Source of the DNA: Clostridiales bacterium
Lineage (GTDB): Bacteria > Bacillota > Clostridia > Oscillospirales > CAG-272
Direction of reading: 5' to 3'
NCBI GenBank assembly: GCA_016288155.1
Contig: JAEEYP010000107.1
Coordinates: 1 to 33,820, forward strand
Length of the DNA stretch: 33,820 nucleotides
Under the pieces are notes generated by a model that was not told the origin of the DNA, searched no databases, and saw nothing but the letters and a program-made list of their open reading frames with translations. Below, one piece after another: positions 1-7,348 of this stretch. The stretch's first letter is position 1; every line of letters begins with the position of its first letter. The position numbers were made by a program, and so were the translations under genes.

Positions 1-279
1 ATTACGTCAGCGTGCTCGTACGTGAATCGCCGCTGCGAGGGAACAGCCCCGCAGTCCCGCTGCGCGGGATACCGGCGATTCCGAAGTACGGTTACGGTTC
101 AATGTACGAGCGTCTTGAAAGCATGTAAATTACGTCAGCGTGCTCGTACGTGAATCGCCGCTGCGAGGGAACAGCCCCGCAGTCCCGCTGCGCGGGATAC
201 CGGCGATTCCGAAGTACGGTTACGGTTCAATGTACGAGCGTCTTGAAAGCATGTATATTTCGTCAGCGTGCTCGTACGT
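1..279. repeat. 128-bp tandem repeat, two full identical units plus a partial third
   Basis: Positions 1-128 and 129-256 carry the same 128-bp unit; they agree base for base apart from the last position, which abuts the diverging third copy. A partial third copy runs from 257 to about 279. The array is cut by the left window edge, so the true copy number is unknown. Each unit contains nested inverted repeats: an outer 8-bp pair (GCTCGTAC at 13-20 and GTACGAGC at 105-112), an inner 9-bp pair (GAATCGCCG and CGGCGATTC), and a GC-rich apical hairpin. I see no convincing reading frame in it; the open frames crossing it have no recognisable protein features. It is probably a structured intergenic repeat, but I do not recognise the family. 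Confidence 0.85.
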
Positions 280-295
280 CAGTTATGGTACAACG

Positions 296-329
296 AAAAA
301 TCCGCCGGATCGTTTCGGCGGACTTTTTC
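296..329 (-). terminator. Rho-independent terminator after the acetyltransferase gene
   Basis: A 7-bp stem (TCCGCCG at 301-307, CGGCGGA at 316-322) is flanked by five A on one side and five T on the other, so it could act on both strands. Read on the minus strand it lies just past the stop codon of the acetyltransferase gene that ends at 346. Confidence 0.8.
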
Positions 330-345
330 GTATATGATCCATTCT

Positions 346-930
346 TCATCGGGTACTCAGCCGGATGTATTCCGGCGCGAGTATCGCGCAGACCCCGACG
401 GTGCGATAGCCGTTCTTTATAAACATGGATTCCCGCTGCATCCCCTCGAACGTCATGCCGACCTTTTCCATGACGCGGCGGCTCCGATCGTTCCCTTCCA
501 TAAAATGCGCCTCGATGCGGTGGATATTCAGATCGAGGAACCCGGCGCGCAGCACGGCGCGCACCGCTTCCGGCGCGATTCCCTGCCCCCAGAAGGAACG
601 GTGCAGCACGTATCCGATCTCCGCCCCGTTGTGCGCGTAGCAGAAGGAAGTAAAGCCGCAGGTACCGATCATCTGTCCCGTCTGTTTCCAGATCACCGCC
701 CAGTCGCTGAAATCGCCGGTGCGGTAACGGGTGGTAATATAGGAAAGATACCGCAGCGTGTACAGAAGATCCGGATGCGGCTCCCACGTCAGATACCGGG
801 TCACCTCCGGATCGGACGCGTATTCGTACATATCGTGATAATCCGTTTTTTTCAGCCTGCGCAAGATCAGCCGGGACGTCGTCAGCTGCGGCAGATCCCG
901 GAAATATTCGACAACGGCATCCTTGTTCAT
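346..930 (-). CDS. GNAT family N-acetyltransferase, RimJ/RimL type
   Basis: The 194-residue product has the layout of the RimJ/RimL branch of GNAT enzymes, which transfer an acetyl group from acetyl-CoA to protein N-termini or small amines in the cytoplasm. The N-terminal strand TSRLILRRL is typical, and the acetyl-CoA pyrophosphate loop is seen as WGQGIAPEA near residues 114-122. It is followed by the usual late helix with an asparagine and arginines (NDRSRRVMEKVG). The start at 930 is chosen because AGAGGT lies five bases upstream; the reading frame stays open further upstream without a ribosome binding site. The gene stands alone, with its own promoter and terminator. The substrate cannot be told from sequence. 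Confidence 0.88.
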   Translation of the reverse strand: MNKDAVVEYFRDLPQLTTSRLILRRLKKTDYHDMYEYASDPEVTRYLTWEPHPDLLYTLRYLSYITTRYRTGDFSDWAVIWKQTGQMIGTCGFTSFCYAHNGAEIGYVLHRSFWGQGIAPEAVRAVLRAGFLDLNIHRIEAHFMEGNDRSRRVMEKVGMTFEGMQRESMFIKNGYRTVGVCAILAPEYIRLSTR

Positions 931-958
931 GCGTACCTCTGTTGTGAATGGTAGTATC

Positions 959-987
959 ATTATATACTCCCCACACGGGGAATGCAA
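959..987 (-). promoter_or_regulatory. Sigma-A promoter of the acetyltransferase gene
   Basis: On the minus strand, -35 TTGCAT (982-987) and -10 TATAAT (959-964) are separated by exactly 17 bp, and the gene start follows about 30 bp downstream. Confidence 0.75.
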
Positions 988-1028
988 TACGGACGGCAAT
1001 TCTTTTCCGTGAAATTTACACTTTTCCG

Positions 1029-1057
1029 TTGCACGGCGCGCAAAAGTGTGATACAAT
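1029..1057 (+). promoter_or_regulatory. Sigma-A promoter of the two-gene membrane protein unit
   Basis: -35 TTGCAC (1029-1034) and -10 TACAAT (1052-1057) have a 17-bp spacer. It is divergent from the acetyltransferase promoter, from which it is separated by about 40 bp. Confidence 0.7.
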
Positions 1058-1125
1058 ACAAAATCAGAAGACATATGCGCCGCACCGCCGCATACACTGA
1101 AGCAAACGACAGCGGAGGTGCATTC

Positions 1126-1644
1126 ATGGCAAAAGCAGAGCGCGCCCGGCGGCATTCCGGGCAAACGGAAGGTGCGCGTCCCATTCTCTCTGTGTGTATC
1201 GGCGCCGCCGTCGGCTGCTGGCTCGTCTCCTTTCTCTTCGGTGAACGGCCGCCGATATACGAAGCGGTCGATCCGTATTTCGGCTGTCAGCTGGCGCCGG
1301 AATACGTGATGCGCGCGTGTCTGCTCTGCCGTCCGGCGCTCGGAGCGGTCCTGGCGGTATGGCTGTCCTCGTACTGCACGTTCGGCGCCGTGATACAAAG
1401 GATCCTGTACGCCGTCTGCGGCTTCTCGTGCGGCGCGGCGTTCCGCCTCTGCGTCTCATGCGCTGCGCCGACGCGCGCCTGTGCCGCCCCGATCGCCTGC
1501 GCGGCAGTGACAGGGATCCTTTTGCTTCTTCCACGTGCTCTCCGCGAGGGGGATGCGCGCCGCCCGTTTTCCGAATCGCTGTGCTGTCTTCTGATCGCCG
1601 GCGGCGCGGGCTGCGCGGCCGTCATCCTCTCCACGATACTGTAA
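1126..1644 (+). CDS. Hypothetical multi-pass membrane protein
   Basis: I do not recognise this 172-residue protein. Hydrophobicity read by eye suggests four or five membrane segments (about residues 20-40, 65-90, 95-112, 118-136 and 150-172), with a short charged N-terminus rich in Arg and Lys. It has an unusual number of cysteines in the membrane part (about ten, including CLLC and two CAA runs), which could be structural or simply reflect Ala/Cys-rich helices. The start is set by GGAGGTG six bases upstream. The next gene begins 36 bases after the stop, so the two are probably co-transcribed. It has some resemblance in size and topology to SpoIIM-like proteins, but no motif supports that name. 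Confidence 0.7.
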   Translation: MAKAERARRHSGQTEGARPILSVCIGAAVGCWLVSFLFGERPPIYEAVDPYFGCQLAPEYVMRACLLCRPALGAVLAVWLSSYCTFGAVIQRILYAVCGFSCGAAFRLCVSCAAPTRACAAPIACAAVTGILLLLPRALREGDARRPFSESLCCLLIAGGAGCAAVILSTIL

Positions 1645-1680
1645 TACGCAGAAAGGCCGCGCCGATCGGCGCAGAAAAGT

Positions 1681-2691
1681 ATGAACCGTTATCCTCAGAA
1701 CAAAAACGACAACGAAGAAGAGTCGGAAAAGAAGCGTTTCCGCTTCAATCTCTTCGAGAGGATACGCCGGGAACAGGCGGGCGTATCGCCGGACGAGCCG
1801 CGCGTGATCGACGAGCCGACGTTCTTTCACTTTTTCAAGCTTCTCGGTCGGAAGATCACGTCGCTTCTGTACGTCAATCTCTTCTTCGTATTCGGAAATT
1901 TCCCCGTCTTCTTCGGGCTTTTCGCCATGACCGGATACGTTTCCGCCGAAAGCTTCTCCCCCTATTATCAGCAGTACGCGCCGCTGCTCGGCGCATCTTA
2001 TTTCGATTCGTCGCCCGTCGTCGCTTCCCTGCTCGGCGTATTCGGGATCCATGCAAAGATCTCCGTCCCGACGACGGCGACGACCGTGTTCTACGCGCTG
2101 GCGCTGCTCACGCTGCTCACCTTCGGCATCGTGAACGTGGGCACGACGTATCTGATCCGTTCCATGATCCGCGAGGAAAGCGTGTTTTTGTGGCAGGATT
2201 TCTGGTACGCCGTCCGGCGCAACTGGAAGCAGGCGCTTCCCTTCGGCGCGTTCGATCTGGGCATCATAGCGCTGCTCGTGTACGATTTCATCTATTTCTA
2301 TCTGAATCTCACGGCGGGCACGCTCATCTATATCTTCTTCTTTCTGACCTTTTCGATGATCATCGTCTACTCCATGATGCGCATGTACATCTATTTGATG
2401 ATGATCACGTTCGATCTGAGCGTCATGAAGCTGCTGAAAAACGCCATATCCTTCACGATCCTCGGCATCAAGCGGAACATCATGGCGCTGTTCGGCATCG
2501 TGGTGCTCGTCGCGCTCAACTACGTGCTGCTCACCGTTTTCGTCCCGATCGGCGTGATCATTCCGTTCATCCTGCTCTTCTCCGTCAGCGCCTTCATCGC
2601 CGCCTACGCGGCGTATCCGATCATCAAGAAATACATGATCGACCCGTATTACGACGAAAAAGGGAATCCGATACAGTCGAAAAAAACGTAA
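1681..2691 (+). CDS. YesL-like (DUF624) integral membrane protein
   Basis: The 336-residue product has a charged 45-residue cytoplasmic N-terminus, then about six membrane segments (roughly 62-85, 137-162, 190-215, 217-240, 262-290 and 295-315) and a charged C-terminus. The segment around LLYVNLFFVFGNFPVFF and the later FFLTFSMIIVYSMM resemble DUF624/YesL proteins. These are widespread in Firmicutes, often beside sugar ABC transporter genes, and their function is not established. No transporter lies beside it here. The ribosome binding site is weak: only AGAAAAG precedes the ATG, so translation may depend on coupling with the gene 36 bases upstream. A strong hairpin follows the stop codon. 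Confidence 0.75.
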   Translation: MNRYPQNKNDNEEESEKKRFRFNLFERIRREQAGVSPDEPRVIDEPTFFHFFKLLGRKITSLLYVNLFFVFGNFPVFFGLFAMTGYVSAESFSPYYQQYAPLLGASYFDSSPVVASLLGVFGIHAKISVPTTATTVFYALALLTLLTFGIVNVGTTYLIRSMIREESVFLWQDFWYAVRRNWKQALPFGAFDLGIIALLVYDFIYFYLNLTAGTLIYIFFFLTFSMIIVYSMMRMYIYLMMITFDLSVMKLLKNAISFTILGIKRNIMALFGIVVLVALNYVLLTVFVPIGVIIPFILLFSVSAFIAAYAAYPIIKKYMIDPYYDEKGNPIQSKKT

Positions 2692-2720
2692 CGGCGGCAC
2701 GTCTGCCGCCAAGCGAAAGG

Positions 2721-2757
2721 ACGCCGCGGATGCATGCGCATCCGCGGCGTTCGTTAT
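2721..2757 (+). terminator. Terminator hairpin between the convergent yesL-like and recR genes
   Basis: A perfect 13-bp stem (2721-2733 with 2738-2750) has a four-base loop and is followed by a T-rich stretch. It lies between two convergent genes. The T tract is imperfect, so efficiency on the plus strand is uncertain. Confidence 0.7.
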
Positions 2758-2770
2758 TTGCTCCAAAGCC

Positions 2771-3373
2771 TCATCCGATATCGTAGCGTCCCTCCATCGC
2801 CCGCTTGAGCGTGATCTCGTCGGCATATTCCAGATCTCCGCCGACCGGGACGCCGTTGGCGATCCGGCTGATCTTCACGCCGTACGGCGCGAGAAGACGC
2901 GCCAGATACATGGCGGTCGTATCGCCTTCCACGGTCGAATTCGTGGCAAGGATCACCTCGCCGACGCCGCCCGCCTCGATCCGGTCCGTCAGTTCGCGGA
3001 TGGTGAGCTGATCCGGTCCGACGTGACGCATCGGAGAAAGCACGCCGTGCAGGACGTGATACAGCCCGCGGTAACCGTGCATCTTCTCGATGGCGATCAC
3101 GGCGCGCGGATCTTCCACGACGCAGATCACGCTCTCGTCCCTGTCCCCGGAGGCACAGATCGAGCAGAGCTCGCCCGTGGCGATATTCTGGCATTTTTTG
3201 CAGCGCGTGATCTCCGTCTTGGCGGCGAGGATGGCGTCGGAAAAGGCGCGCGCCTCCTCCTCGGAGAAATTGATGACGCAGAACGCCAGACGGAGCGCCG
3301 TTTTTGCTCCGATCCCGTCCAGTCGGCGGAACATGTCCGCCAGTCTCTGCAGCGGTTCGATATAATCCGCCAT
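2771..3373 (-). CDS. recR: Recombination mediator protein RecR
   Basis: The 200-residue product has the full RecR layout: an N-terminal helix-hairpin-helix region (about 10-30, GIGAKTALRLAF), a four-cysteine zinc finger (C58, C61, C70, C73), and a Toprim domain from about residue 80 (VICVVEDPRA, later ATNSTVEGDTTAMYLARLL). It ends with the usual region GVPVGGDLEYADEITLKRAM. RecR acts with RecO and RecF in loading RecA at gaps in DNA. It is the last gene of the dnaX-ybaB-recR block, an arrangement conserved across bacteria. The start codon lies one base after the ybaB stop, and no clear Shine-Dalgarno is seen, so translation is likely coupled to ybaB. The length is normal. Confidence 0.97.
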   Translation of the reverse strand: MADYIEPLQRLADMFRRLDGIGAKTALRLAFCVINFSEEEARAFSDAILAAKTEITRCKKCQNIATGELCSICASGDRDESVICVVEDPRAVIAIEKMHGYRGLYHVLHGVLSPMRHVGPDQLTIRELTDRIEAGGVGEVILATNSTVEGDTTAMYLARLLAPYGVKISRIANGVPVGGDLEYADEITLKRAMEGRYDIG

Positions 3374-3374
3374 C

Positions 3375-3731
3375 TCAGAACATGCCGGGCATGCCCGGAA
3401 GACTCATACTGCCGGTGATCTTCGACATTTCTTCGCTGTTCGTCTCGTCCACCTTCCGGATCGCCTCGTTGACGGCGGCGACGAGGACGTCGGACAGCGT
3501 TTCGATATCGTCGGGATCGACGATATCCGGCTTGATGTCGATCGAGCGGATCTCATGCTTGCCGGTGATCGTCACGCTGACCATGCCGCCGCCCGCGGAC
3601 ACCGTATATTCGCGCGCGTCCAGTTCCTCCTGGAGCGCCGCGATATCCTCCTGCATCTTCTGCGCCTGACGGAGCATGCCCTGCATATTCTGCGGACCGC
3701 CGCCCATCCCCTTCGGAAGTCTTGCTTTCAT
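3375..3731 (-). CDS. YbaB/EbfC family nucleoid-associated protein
   Basis: The 118-residue product is a typical YbaB/EbfC protein, a dimeric DNA-binding protein of the nucleoid. The N-terminus is rich in Gly, Met and Gln (GMGGGPQNMQGMLRQAQKMQ), followed by an amphipathic helix, a three-stranded sheet with the conserved GGGMVSVTITGKHEI, and a C-terminal helix ending in a Met-Pro-Gly tail. The start is fixed by GGGGAGGAA five bases upstream. It lies between dnaX, ending 31 bases upstream, and recR, starting one base downstream, as in most bacteria. The exact role is debated; effects on recombination and gene expression have been proposed for homologues. Confidence 0.95.
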   Translation of the reverse strand: MKARLPKGMGGGPQNMQGMLRQAQKMQEDIAALQEELDAREYTVSAGGGMVSVTITGKHEIRSIDIKPDIVDPDDIETLSDVLVAAVNEAIRKVDETNSEEMSKITGSMSLPGMPGMF

Positions 3732-3762
3732 ACGTTCCTCCCCGTTTCCATATTGTTTTCGT

Positions 3763-5334
3763 TCAGTACAGTTCCTGTGCCGCGTCGCCCGGCGCGGCGT
3801 CCGCCGCTTTGCGTTCCGCTGTGATCCGCGCGGTCCCCTCCGTGATGCCGCAGAGAGCGAGCGCATCGGCGATCCGTTTCCCCGCGTCCTCACGGGAGAG
3901 CATCCGCACGGCAAAATCGCTGTCGCACAGGATCTTCACGCTCCCGCCGTCCGGGGAGATCAAGATCCGCGCCGCGGCAAGGAAACTCGCCGTCTGGCGG
4001 TCGAGCTCCGCGAGCTTTTCGATAAAATCACTTGCATCGGCAAGCGGCTCCCACGCCGTCTCCGCAGCCGCCGGCGTCTCCGTCGGCCGCACCGCCGCGG
4101 GCGGCGCCGACGCCGCCTCCGCTGCGGCTCCGACCTCTTCCCTCTCGGCGGGCGCGGAGGAGACCGGGACCGCCTTATTCAGCTCCAGCATGCGCACCGT
4201 GTTTTCCAGCCGATCGATCCGCGCCGCAAGCGCGGCGGCGGAATCGTCGAGGTGCGGATCGCACATGCGCAGGCAGGCGAATTCCGCGATCGTCCGCTTC
4301 ATGCCGGGCGTGCGCTGCATCTCGGTCAAAGCACCGTCGAGCACGGCGGAATGATACGTCAGAATCTGCAGGGAGATCTGCGCGGCGGCTTCCTTCAAAA
4401 GCTGCGTCTCCTCCGGCGTCAGATCGAGGTACTGCATCGGATCGGCGCAGTATTTGGCGACCATCATATCCCTGTAAAAACCGATCAGCTCCTGCCAGAA
4501 CACGGCGACGTCCCGCGAAGACGCCGCGATCTCCGCCAGGATCCGCAGTATCGTCGGCATATCGCCCCGCACGAGCGCCAGCGCCGCGTCACGGAGGGAT
4601 TCCCGACCGCTCAGTCCGAGGATCTCCTCGACCCGCCGGACCGTCACGTCCGCGCCGCCTCCGGCGCAGATCTCAAAGAGGCTGATCGCGTCGCGCATCC
4701 CGCCCTGCGCCTGCCTGGCGATCCGCAGCGCCGCCTCCGGATCGAGCCGGAGAGACTCGCGCGACGCGATATAGGACAGCCGCTCGGCGATGACGGACAC
4801 GGGGATCCGATGGAAATCGAAGCGCTGACAGCGCGAAACGATGGTGGCGGGAAGCTTGTGCATCTCCGTCGTCGCAAGGATGAAGACGACGTGCTCCGGC
4901 GGCTCCTCCAGCGTTTTCAGAAGCGCGTTGAAGGCGGACATCGAGAGCATATGGACCTCGTCGATGATGTACACGCGCCGCTTCAGCGCGGCAGGCGTAA
5001 AGGAGACGGCGTCGCGTATGTCGCGGATGTATTCGACGCCGTTGTTGGACGCGGCGTCCATTTCCAGAACGTCCATCGCGTTTCCCGCCTCGATGGAACG
5101 GCAGGAGGCGCACTCGCCGCACGGATTCCCGTTCTTCGGATCCTCGCAGTTTACCGCGCGGGCGAGGATCTTGGCGCACGTCGTCTTCCCCGTTCCGCGC
5201 GAGCCGCAGAAAAGATAGGCGTGAGAGATCCGACCGTTTTCGCATTCGTACTGCAAAACGGACGTGACGTGCTCCTGCCCGCAGACGTCGCTGAAGACCG
5301 TCGGGCGATATTTCCGATACAGCGCCTGATACAT
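3763..5334 (-). CDS. dnaX: DNA polymerase III subunit gamma/tau
   Basis: The 523-residue product is the clamp-loader ATPase of DNA polymerase III. Visible motifs are the N-terminal YRKYRP, Walker A GSRGTGKT (about 44-51), a zinc module with C63, C72, C75 and C78, Walker B VYIIDE (121-126), sensor 1 ATTE (154-157) and the SRC arginine-finger motif (167-169). The C-terminal third contains an Ala/Pro/Glu-rich linker and a degenerate tau-like region. No A-rich slippery heptamer for programmed frameshifting was noticed. The start is set by GGAGGAGG upstream of ATG at 5334; the frame extends a little further upstream without support. The SRP RNA gene lies just upstream on the same strand. Confidence 0.97.
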   Translation of the reverse strand: MYQALYRKYRPTVFSDVCGQEHVTSVLQYECENGRISHAYLFCGSRGTGKTTCAKILARAVNCEDPKNGNPCGECASCRSIEAGNAMDVLEMDAASNNGVEYIRDIRDAVSFTPAALKRRVYIIDEVHMLSMSAFNALLKTLEEPPEHVVFILATTEMHKLPATIVSRCQRFDFHRIPVSVIAERLSYIASRESLRLDPEAALRIARQAQGGMRDAISLFEICAGGGADVTVRRVEEILGLSGRESLRDAALALVRGDMPTILRILAEIAASSRDVAVFWQELIGFYRDMMVAKYCADPMQYLDLTPEETQLLKEAAAQISLQILTYHSAVLDGALTEMQRTPGMKRTIAEFACLRMCDPHLDDSAAALAARIDRLENTVRMLELNKAVPVSSAPAEREEVGAAAEAASAPPAAVRPTETPAAAETAWEPLADASDFIEKLAELDRQTASFLAAARILISPDGGSVKILCDSDFAVRMLSREDAGKRIADALALCGITEGTARITAERKAADAAPGDAAQELY

Positions 5335-5368
5335 ACCGTCCTCCTCCGCAAACAGAAAGCCGCAAAAT

Positions 5369-5647
5369 AAGACCATACACCTACAGATCGAACCGAAACC
5401 ATGCGCGCATTCCGCACCGGCTGCTCAGAACAGGCGCTCTCGCGGCGCATCGGCCACACTGCTTAATGCTGCTTGGTTCCCCACCTGACATGGTTCACAG
5501 CCGCCGATCGCGCAAGACCCATCCTTCAACACAGTCTGCATGCGGCGCAGACCACACAGCTTCAGCCCTCAAAATAGGATTCCACCCCTGCTATAGCGGA
5601 TTTCAGGTACAAGGACCCGCTGCTCCCCCGGCTGGTATGGTCTTATT
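5369..5647 (-). ncRNA. ffs: Signal recognition particle RNA, large (Alu-containing) type
   Basis: Read on the minus strand, the segment contains the universal helix-8 region, recognisable as CCATGTCAGG, then a GGAA tetraloop, then AAGCAGCATTAAG. The outermost ends pair: AAGACCATACC at the 5' end with GGTGTATGGTCTT at the 3' end. The 5' part has the Alu-domain features of Firmicute scRNA (around GTCCTTGTACC and CCGCTATAGCAGGGG). The length of about 280 nt fits the large Bacillus/Clostridium form. A T-rich stretch follows the closing helix. The pairs closing the tetraloop are GG/CC rather than the usual CC/GG, a compensatory swap. The position directly upstream of dnaX matches many Firmicutes. 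The exact mature ends are estimated. Confidence 0.93.
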
Positions 5648-5682
5648 TCACGGCTTGCTTTCTTCAATGATTGACACATATA

Positions 5683-5710
5683 TTATACCATACCGCGCCG
5701 CGTTTTGCAA
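5683..5710 (-). promoter_or_regulatory. Promoter of the SRP RNA gene
   Basis: On the minus strand, -35 TTGCAA (5705-5710) and -10 TATAAT (5683-5688) are separated by 16 bp. Transcription would start about 30 bp before the predicted mature 5' end. The same promoter may supply dnaX by read-through. Confidence 0.7.
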
Positions 5711-5802
5711 GAGCATGCGGAAAATTCCTCGGATTATCTTGTGCGCGGTGACCGCCGCACCGCACGCGCATATACTGATAAGAAAACGAAAGGCGGAAGG
5801 CA

Positions 5803-7101
5803 ATGATCATCTATACGGTAAAGCGCGGCGATACGCTGTACTCCATCGCGCGCACCTACGGCACGACGGTGCCGCGCATCGTGACGGACAACGACCTCAC
5901 GGATCCGGAAAATCTCACCGTCGGTCAGGCGCTTGTGCTCCTCTATCCGACGGAGACGTACACGGTGCGCCGCGGCGATACGCTGCGGAGCATCGCTGCG
6001 GTATACGGCGTCACGCTGAATCAGCTTTGGAGGAACAATCCGTCGCTCGGCGGCGCGGATCTCCTCGTTCCCGGACAGACGCTGAACGTCTCTTATGAAA
6101 CGCCGCCGCTCGGTACGCTTCGCACGAACGGCTATACGTATCCGACGGTCGACCGCGGCGTGCTGCGGAGAACGCTTCCCTATCTGACGTATCTATCGAT
6201 ATTCACCTACGGGATCCGCCCGGACGGCTCGCTGATACCGCCGCCCGGCGGGGACGAGGAACTGATCGCGCTTGCGCGCGGCTACGGTACCGTCCCGCTC
6301 ATGATGCTCACGTCGCTGACGGAAAGCGGCACTTTCTCAAACGAGCTCGCGGCGCAGATCCTCGAGAGCGAAGAGCTCGGCGCCCGCGTGATCGCGCAAG
6401 CCGCCGCGCTCATGCGGGAGAAAGGCTACGGCGGGATCGACGTGGATTTCGAATACATACCCGGCGAGTATGCCGCCGCGTATCCGGCGTTCCTTTCGCG
6501 GATGCGGCAGGCGATAGACGGCGGCGTGCTCTTCGCTTCGCTCGCGCCGAAGAACCGCGCGGATCAGCCGGGGCTGCTCTATGAAGGGCACGACTACGGC
6601 GCCGTCGGCGCCGCGGCGGACGACGTGCTGCTCATGACCTACGAATGGGGGTATACGTACGGTCCTCCGATGGCGGTCGCACCGATCGGGCCGGTCACGC
6701 GGGTCGTGGAATACGCAGTGACGGAAATACCGGAGGAAAAGATCCTCCTCGGTATCCCCAATTACGGCTACGACTGGACGCTGCCCTATGTGCGCGGAGA
6801 ATCGAAGGCGCGTTCTCTCTCCAACACGGAGGCGGTGCGCCTCGCAGGCGATCGGCGCGCGGAGATCCGCTACGACGGGGAAGCGCAGTCGCCGACCTTC
6901 CGCTATTACGTGTATACGACGGACCGCGATCCGGCACAGGAGCACGTCGTTTGGTTTGAAGACGCGCGCAGCGCGGAGGCGAAGCTGCGACTCGTGCGGC
7001 AGTTCGGGCTCTCCGGGATCAGCGTATGGAATATCACGCGGTATTTCCCGCAGCTCTGGCTCGTTCTGAACGCATTGTATACCATCGAGCGGAACGGATG
7101 A
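5803..7101 (+). CDS. LysM-LysM-GH18 peptidoglycan hydrolase, SleL/YaaH-like
   Basis: The 432-residue product begins with two LysM repeats (about 2-47 and 51-97, each starting YTVxRGDTLxSIA), which bind peptidoglycan. A glycoside hydrolase family 18 domain follows from about 110 to the end. The family catalytic motif is seen as GGIDVDFEYI with the acid glutamate near residue 217. This is the architecture of SleL/YaaH N-acetylglucosaminidases that cut spore cortex fragments and of related spore-coat proteins. There is no signal peptide, which also fits proteins assembled onto spores from the mother cell. The start has AAGGCGGAAGG just upstream. The gene is monocistronic, ended by a strong terminator. 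A role in sporulation or germination is inferred from architecture only. Confidence 0.9.
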   Translation: MIIYTVKRGDTLYSIARTYGTTVPRIVTDNDLTDPENLTVGQALVLLYPTETYTVRRGDTLRSIAAVYGVTLNQLWRNNPSLGGADLLVPGQTLNVSYETPPLGTLRTNGYTYPTVDRGVLRRTLPYLTYLSIFTYGIRPDGSLIPPPGGDEELIALARGYGTVPLMMLTSLTESGTFSNELAAQILESEELGARVIAQAAALMREKGYGGIDVDFEYIPGEYAAAYPAFLSRMRQAIDGGVLFASLAPKNRADQPGLLYEGHDYGAVGAAADDVLLMTYEWGYTYGPPMAVAPIGPVTRVVEYAVTEIPEEKILLGIPNYGYDWTLPYVRGESKARSLSNTEAVRLAGDRRAEIRYDGEAQSPTFRYYVYTTDRDPAQEHVVWFEDARSAEAKLRLVRQFGLSGISVWNITRYFPQLWLVLNALYTIERNG

Positions 7102-7102
7102 G

Positions 7103-7143
7103 GGACGGGCGGGAAGCGGCGGCTTCCCGCCCGTTCCCGTTTC
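7103..7143 (+). terminator. Terminator after the GH18 gene
   Basis: A GC-rich hairpin with arms ACGGGCGGGAAG and CTTCCCGCCCGT, a short GC loop and a following run CCCGTTTC begins two bases after the stop codon. The T tract is short. Confidence 0.75.
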
Positions 7144-7228
7144 AGGAAACGAGACGGGAGGTCGTGATCACTTTCCACAAATATGGCGTTCACAATTTGA
7201 CGGATCCTACAATTCCTGATCCCGGGGA

Positions 7229-7257
7229 TTGACTTCCTCCCGACGAACTGTTATAAT
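7229..7257 (+). promoter_or_regulatory. Strong sigma-A promoter of the lipoprotein triplet
   Basis: -35 TTGACT (7229-7234) and -10 TATAAT (7252-7257) have a 17-bp spacer, close to consensus. About 90 bases of leader precede the first lipoprotein gene. No other promoter or terminator is evident between the three genes. Confidence 0.85.
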
Positions 7258-7348
7258 GAAGAGCAATGTAACGGCTTTCTTTTGCAGTGCAAGAATACGG
7301 CTGAGACTTCACTGCCGCCGATGCCGCAAAACAGAAGGGAGTTCCCCC

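Noticed and set aside
1..279. CRISPR array
   Set aside because: The 128-bp units are directly adjacent and identical with no unique spacers, and no cas gene is present.
140..422. Open reading frames of 65 and 90 codons crossing the tandem repeat
   Set aside because: They run through palindromic repeat units and a terminator, have no clear ribosome binding site and overlap each other; coding is unlikely.
1126..1644. SpoIIM-like sporulation protein
   Set aside because: Only size and general hydrophobicity agree; no specific motif supports the name.
1317..2826. Long reading frames on both strands over the membrane protein genes (489 and 456 codons)
   Set aside because: They are Arg/His/Asp-rich shadow frames typical of GC-rich DNA and overlap genes with clear membrane-protein patterns and start signals.
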